Positions 5,302 to 8,561 of a stretch of DNA of 8,561 nt are shown here, one piece after another. The DNA comes from Maritimibacter sp. (GTDB taxonomy: Bacteria > Pseudomonadota > Alphaproteobacteria > Rhodobacterales > Rhodobacteraceae): the NCBI GenBank assembly GCA_020441225.1, contig JAGRMP010000313.1, positions 1-8,561 on the forward strand, read 5' to 3'. Made by a program: the position numbers and the translations under genes. The notes below the pieces were generated by a model. The model did no database searches, was not told the origin of the DNA, and saw nothing but the letters and a program-made list of their open reading frames with translations. Every line of letters begins with the position of its first letter. The first letter of the stretch is position 1.

Positions 5302-8223
5302 TCAGGGTGCGGGGTCGAACAACGGCACGCGGTTGCACCGGTGCCGGCGCAGGAGGTTGGAGCGCCGCGGGCCTTCCAGAATGGGGCGCGCAGGCCGGCC
5401 GCGCGCGAGCCGGGTCTCGATGTCGGGCAGGATCGCGACCAGTTCGGCCCAGGTTTCCGGGCCCAGGGCGCGGCGCGCCATCGGGCCCGGGAACAGGGTT
5501 TCGGCCGGCGCGCCATTGGCGAAGACGATCTCGTGGCGGTCGCACAGGATGTGGAAATAGCGCACATGCCCGGGGCGGTCGTCACGACGGATGCCGCTGA
5601 GGGCGGCCAGCTCTTTCGCTGCGACCAGCACGTCGCGCGCGCCGGTCATCCGCGCGACCACGCGCGAGCGCACCAGGAGCCGGTGCTGGGGCGAGACGTA
5701 GAGCGTGCGCCGCGGCAGCCCCGCGCCGAGTGCGCCGACGGCAATGCGGATCGGCTGCAGCGCCGGGCTGCGCGCCACGCGGCGTGAGCCGATCCAGCGG
5801 ATCGTCTGCGCGCCGTGGTCGGCGGTGACGACCCGGTCGCCGGAGCGAAGCCGCTCGACGGGTACCTCGCCTGCCGGTGTCGGGATCGCCGTCCCGCGCG
5901 CGAAACAGACGACCCCGGTGTTCTCGACGGTGAAAGACGACCCGTCGGCGCTGGCACCGGTGAAGGTCAGGCTGTCGCCGGCCTCGAATTGGGTGTTGTC
6001 CGCATAGTCGACCCCGTCGACGCCATCGTTCGACTGGTTGAGCGCCCCGTCGTCCGCCAGGTCGGCGTGGAGTTCCCAGATGTCGTCGTAGAAGCCGGAC
6101 AGGTCGATGAAATCGTTGTTGGTGCTGTCGCCGTCCGAAAGCGATCCGGTGTTGCCGGTGTTGAAATCGGTGATCGTGTCGGCGCCGTCGCCCCGGGAAT
6201 AGACGAAGATGTCGTCGCCCGCGCCGCCGGTGAGCGCGTCGTCCCCCGCCCCGCCGGTGAGGATGTCATCGCCGCTGCCGCCGTCGAGGCTGTCGGCGCC
6301 GGCACCGCCCGAGATCGTGTCGGCGCCCGCCCCAGCGTCAACCGTGACGCCGGTACTGGCGGCCGAGGCGTCCAATACGTCGGCCTGGTCGGTGAGGTCG
6401 ATCGCTTCGATTTCGGAGAAGGTGCCCGAAGCCGTGCCGGCGGTGTAGCTGCCGGCCTCGTCGCCGGTATAGGTGACACTGGCCCCTTCGGCGCCGGTGA
6501 AGACGAGCCTGTCGCCGTCGGTCTCGCCGGTCTCGCCGCCGGCGATCGTGTCGATCCCGCCCTGCCCGGTGAAGACCTCGAAAGTGTCGTCGCCGCCGTC
6601 GCCGGAGAGCTGGTTGGCGCCCGCGTTGCCCTGGATCCAGTCGTCGCCTTCGCCGCCAAAGATCGTGTCGTCGCCGTCATCGCCGCCGAGATCGTCGGCC
6701 CCATCGCCGCCGAGGATCGAGTCTGCCCCGGCGTCGCCGAAGATCTCGTCGTTGCCGGTACCGCCAACGAACGTGTCGTCGCCGGTGCCGCCCCAGAGCG
6801 TATCTGCGCCCGCACCCCCGTCGGCCGAGAGCCCGACGGTGTCGGCGCCCGCGGACAGGAAATCGTCACCCTCCCCGAGGACGATACTCTCGATCTGGTA
6901 GAAGGAGGCCGTGTCGGTGCCATCGGTCAGCGTGCCGGTCTGGGGCCCGGTGTAGATCACCGTCAGGCCGACCGTGACCAGCGAGGCGTCGATCGTGTCG
7001 GTGGGATCGGTGCCGAGGACCGTGGAGTCGCCGCCGCGGATCGTGTCGTTGCCGAAACTGTCGGCGAGGATGAAGGTGTCGGCGTCTTCCTCGCCCGAGA
7101 GCGAATCGTCGCCGGTCCCGCCCACGATCGTGTCGTCGCCCCAGCCGGTATAGATGGTGTCGTTGCCCGCGCCGCCATCGACCTCGTCGTTACCGGACTC
7201 GTGAGAGCCGTAGATGTCGTCGATGAGATCGTGGCCGTCACCGCCCGTGACGGTGTTTGCGCCGGCGCCGTAGTAGATCGTATCGTCGCCGCTGCCACCG
7301 CCGATCACGTCGTCGCCGGTGCCGCCGGTGATGATGTCGTCGCCTGCATTGCCGTAGAGCCACTGGTCGTAGCCCGACGCCGAGGCGTCTATCGTGTCGC
7401 CGTAGCCGGTGCCGTAGATCGCCTCGATCTGGTGGAAGGTGCCGTAGCCCGTGCTCCCGGCGTAGTCGTAGTAACCGGCCTCGTGACCGGTGAAGGTGAC
7501 CGCGACACCCGCCGTGGAAATGTAGTTGGAAAACACGATGGTGTCGAAATCCGAGCCACCCTCGCCGCCCCAGATGTAGTCGGTGTCATGGTCGTCGGTG
7601 ATGGCGAACACGTCTTCGCCGTCATCGCCGTAGAGCCAGTCGGTGCCGAGATCGCCGGAAATGGTGTCGTCGCCGGTCCCGCCATGGATCTGGTCGTTGC
7701 CCAGCCCGCCGATGATCTTGTCGTCACCGGCATCGCCGTAGATCGTGTCGTTGCCGGTGCTGGCCCGGTCGAACGACCCGATCACATCGTTGCCGTCGCC
7801 GCCGAAGACGAGATCGCTGCCGTCGCCGGTGAAGATCTGATCGTTGCCCGCGCCCGCGTTGATCACGTCGTTGCCGGTTCCCGACGGGCTCTGCGTCGCC
7901 CCGCTGAAGATCAGCTCGTCACCGGAGGTCGCGGTGTAGTTGTCCCAGCCCGACGACAGGTATTCCGGCGTCTGGGTGGTCGAGATCGTGCCGGTCTCGC
8001 CCTCCGGCACCTCGTAATCCTGGTTGGGAACGAAATACCAGGCGCCGGAGACAAAGTAGATGATGCCATCGACCTGCGGCGCCGACGCGTAGCTGACATA
8101 GGCACCGGCAACCGGCGCATAGGCATAGGGATCGAAGACAAGGGTCTCGGTCGATGAAATGCCATCGCCGACGGACGGACCATAAGCGCCCGTATCCAGA
8201 TACAGTCTGTAGCCCGTGGCCAT
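5302..8223 (-). CDS. RTX calcium-binding repeat protein with C-terminal Hint domain
   Basis: This is a 973-residue protein with no signal peptide, as expected for RTX proteins exported by type I secretion. In order: a Tyr-rich N-terminal segment I cannot name (about 1-95); four blocks of GGxGxDxux nonapeptides (about 117-205, 286-400, 466-548, 628-675), which in this family fold into Ca2+-binding beta-rolls after export; three related spacer modules between the blocks; an Asp/Asn-rich segment (676-770); and a Hint_2-type domain beginning at Cys773 in VVCFARGT. Residues 1-772 contain no Cys and only six Arg/Lys, whereas 773-973 contain 34. The ATG at 8223 was chosen; GGAG lies 11 nt upstream. 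An in-frame TTG at 8244 preceded by GGAAAGG is an alternative that adds seven residues. Its role is unknown; surface or secreted adhesin-like or matrix functions are plausible. No secretion genes are nearby. Confidence 0.92.
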   Translation of the reverse strand: MATGYRLYLDTGAYGPSVGDGISSTETLVFDPYAYAPVAGAYVSYASAPQVDGIIYFVSGAWYFVPNQDYEVPEGETGTISTTQTPEYLSSGWDNYTATSGDELIFSGATQSPSGTGNDVINAGAGNDQIFTGDGSDLVFGGDGNDVIGSFDRASTGNDTIYGDAGDDKIIGGLGNDQIHGGTGDDTISGDLGTDWLYGDDGEDVFAITDDHDTDYIWGGEGGSDFDTIVFSNYISTAGVAVTFTGHEAGYYDYAGSTGYGTFHQIEAIYGTGYGDTIDASASGYDQWLYGNAGDDIITGGTGDDVIGGGSGDDTIYYGAGANTVTGGDGHDLIDDIYGSHESGNDEVDGGAGNDTIYTGWGDDTIVGGTGDDSLSGEEDADTFILADSFGNDTIRGGDSTVLGTDPTDTIDASLVTVGLTVIYTGPQTGTLTDGTDTASFYQIESIVLGEGDDFLSAGADTVGLSADGGAGADTLWGGTGDDTFVGGTGNDEIFGDAGADSILGGDGADDLGGDDGDDTIFGGEGDDWIQGNAGANQLSGDGGDDTFEVFTGQGGIDTIAGGETGETDGDRLVFTGAEGASVTYTGDEAGSYTAGTASGTFSEIEAIDLTDQADVLDASAASTGVTVDAGAGADTISGGAGADSLDGGSGDDILTGGAGDDALTGGAGDDIFVYSRGDGADTITDFNTGNTGSLSDGDSTNNDFIDLSGFYDDIWELHADLADDGALNQSNDGVDGVDYADNTQFEAGDSLTFTGASADGSSFTVENTGVVCFARGTAIPTPAGEVPVERLRSGDRVVTADHGAQTIRWIGSRRVARSPALQPIRIAVGALGAGLPRRTLYVSPQHRLLVRSRVVARMTGARDVLVAAKELAALSGIRRDDRPGHVRYFHILCDRHEIVFANGAPAETLFPGPMARRALGPETWAELVAILPDIETRLARGRPARPILEGPRRSNLLRRHRCNRVPLFDPAP
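5488..5913 (-). other. Hint (Hedgehog/intein) domain of the RTX protein
   Basis: Residues about 771-912 of the RTX protein match the Hint_2 pattern: Cys773 as the N-terminal nucleophile position, GEVPVERLRSGDRVVTADHG, then TIRWIGSRRV, and a block-B-like SPQH motif (Ser844 to His847). In hedgehog and intein relatives the equivalent Cys and His drive an N-to-S acyl shift and cleavage before the Cys. The domain ends near FANGAPAETLFPG and is followed by a further roughly 60-residue Arg-rich tail, with no recognisable extein-like second domain. Whether this copy is active cannot be decided from sequence. Confidence 0.85.
6199..6342 (-). repeat. RTX repeat block 4
   Basis: Residues about 628-675 hold five or six nonapeptides, the most regular in the protein: GADTISGGA, GADSLDGGS, GDDILTGGA, GDDALTGGA, GDDIFVYSR. 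This is the C-terminal beta-roll and is followed by the DGADTITDF motif typical of the end of RTX domains. Confidence 0.92.
6340..6522 (-). repeat. Inter-RTX module, copy 3
   Basis: Residues about 568-628 contain VTYTGDEAGSYTAG, then GTFSEIEAIDL and ADVLDASA. The segment is non-RTX, placed between blocks 3 and 4, and most like copy 1. Confidence 0.7.
6580..6828 (-). repeat. RTX repeat block 3
   Basis: Residues about 466-548 hold about nine nonapeptides, among them GADTLWGGT, GDDTFVGGT, GNDEIFGDA, GDDTIFGGE and GDDWIQGNA. One unit (GANQLSGDG) lacks the usual Asp at position 3. Confidence 0.92.
6826..7002 (-). repeat. Inter-RTX module, copy 2
   Basis: Residues about 408-466 contain VIYTGPQTGTLTDG, then ASFYQIESIVLGEGDD. 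This is the most diverged of the three copies: here the TIDAS motif lies before the YTG strand rather than after the IESI strand. Confidence 0.62.
7024..7368 (-). repeat. RTX repeat block 2
   Basis: Residues about 286-400 hold about twelve nonapeptides, for example GDDIITGGT, GDDVIGGGS, GNDTIYTGW and GDDTIVGGT. The run is interrupted near 335-343 by DIYGSHES, and near 380-390 by ADTFILADSF. Confidence 0.92.
7369..7551 (-). repeat. Inter-RTX module, copy 1
   Basis: Residues about 225-285 contain VTFTGHEAGYYDYAG, then GTFHQIEAIYGTGYGDTIDASA. It sits between RTX blocks 1 and 2, is Tyr-rich, and carries His247 and His264, which the other copies lack. Confidence 0.68.
7609..7875 (-). repeat. RTX repeat block 1
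   Basis: Residues about 117-205 hold about ten nonapeptides including GNDVINAGA, GNDQIFTGD, GSDLVFGGD, GNDTIYGDA, GDDKIIGGL and GDDTISGDL. An insertion (SFDRAST) breaks the register near 150-156. Confidence 0.93.
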
Positions 8224-8293
8224 GCCCCGACCCGCTCCGATCAACCCTTTCCGTCACAGCGTAAACAGGAAGTTTTGAGCGTCGGTGAATGGG

Positions 8294-8326
8294 CCCGGAA
8301 AAGTGGCCGGGATTTGCCTCAAATCC
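8294..8326 (-). promoter_or_regulatory. Two overlapping inverted repeats upstream of the RTX-Hint gene
   Basis: A perfect 7-bp inverted repeat (GGATTTG at 8310-8316, CAAATCC at 8320-8326) overlaps a second, weaker one (CCCGG at 8294-8298, CCGGG at 8307-8311). Read on the minus strand, the first hairpin starts 32 bp after the stop of the gene to the right, and a TTTT tract follows inside the loop of the second. It could be a modest terminator for that gene, or an operator about 90-100 bp upstream of the RTX-Hint start. No confident -35/-10 pair was found in this gap. Confidence 0.4.
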
Positions 8327-8358
8327 TCTGGAGCACCGGACCCGAGCCGCCTGCGGGA

Positions 8359-8561
8359 TCAGCCGCGGTGGATCAGGGTCGAAAACAGCTTGGGATCGAG
8401 CGACTGCGCCCTGAACGTCTCGCCTTCGGTCAGGATCGACACCGCATCGTGGCTGTGCAGGCTTTCCTGGTGGCTTGCCACCACCCGGAAATCGCCGATC
8501 CGGGCGTCGCGCTTGAGCTGCTCGGTGTAGAGCCGGGCGGCATCCTCGACGAAGATCGGGT
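8359..8561 (-). CDS. C-terminal end of an unrecognised protein (runs off right edge)
   Basis: An open frame enters from the right edge and ends at TGA (8361-8359), giving 66 residues. It begins [20 protein letters not shown], then reads [20 protein letters not shown] and [19 protein letters not shown], and ends STLIHRG. Codon choice is GC-rich at the third position like the neighbouring genes, which supports real coding. The piece looks soluble, with mixed charge, three His in the [10 protein letters not shown] stretch, no membrane segment and no cysteine. I do not recognise the family. It lies upstream of the RTX-Hint gene on the same strand, 135 bp away. Confidence 0.65.
   Translation of the reverse strand, partial: PIFVEDAARLYTEQLKRDARIGDFRVVASHQESLHSHDAVSILTEGETFRAQSLDPKLFSTLIHRG

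Noticed and set aside
3604..5787. A 727-codon open frame on the plus strand across trkH and neighbours
   Set aside because: It crosses three well-supported minus-strand genes and both gaps between them. The product is His/Arg/Asp/Gly-rich low-complexity sequence without domains, as expected from GC-rich antisense.
6199..7875. The dense short repeats at 6.2-7.9 kb as a CRISPR array or satellite DNA
   Set aside because: The 27-bp periodicity is codon-level repetition of RTX nonapeptides, with variable bases and no constant repeat or spacer pattern.
5815..8157. A 780-codon open frame on the plus strand, opposite the RTX repeats
   Set aside because: It is the mirror of the GGxGxDxux repeat: antisense RTX codons give an endless Val/Ala/Gly/Asp-rich product. 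The minus strand carries recognisable RTX and Hint domains, so this is a shadow.

Overview
The window is GC-rich DNA with strong third-position GC bias. The protein content (GlyQ sequence type, an RTX protein ending in a Hint_2-type domain, an alphaproteobacterial TrkH) points to an alphaproteobacterium, most likely of the Rhodobacteraceae/Roseobacter group. This placement is inferred from protein style, not from a marker RNA. No RNA gene, mobile element or CRISPR array was seen.

Layout, left to right. (1) The first 138 codons of glyQ (glycyl-tRNA synthetase alpha chain) run leftward off the edge. (2) A 230-bp divergent intergenic region has candidate promoters both ways and a tandem 11-bp repeat. 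(3) A rightward gene at 646-2505 encodes an exported protein with a SPOR-like domain, a peptidoglycan-binding domain and a trypsin-like domain whose three catalytic positions all appear substituted. (4) A strong hairpin at 2527-2559 separates it from the converging leftward genes. (5) Leftward genes follow: a Cys/Met-metabolism PLP enzyme (2586-3695), trkH (3739-5187) and a large RTX calcium-binding protein with a C-terminal Hint domain (5302-8223). (6) A 135-bp gap holds two small inverted repeats. (7) The last 66 codons of an unrecognised leftward gene enter at the right edge.

The genes do not form one obvious pathway. glyQ, trkH and the PLP enzyme are housekeeping or metabolic functions. 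The PLP gene lies 43 bp behind trkH and may share its transcript. The exported pseudoprotease probably works at the cell wall. The RTX-Hint protein lacks a signal peptide, as expected for type I secretion, but no transporter genes are in the window. The most interesting items are the apparently dead protease fused to two cell-wall-binding domains, and the architecture of the RTX-Hint protein: four RTX blocks separated by three copies of an unnamed module, then a sharp switch from an acidic, Cys-free body to an Arg-rich Hint tail. I did not find convincing evidence of a wholly new multi-gene system.
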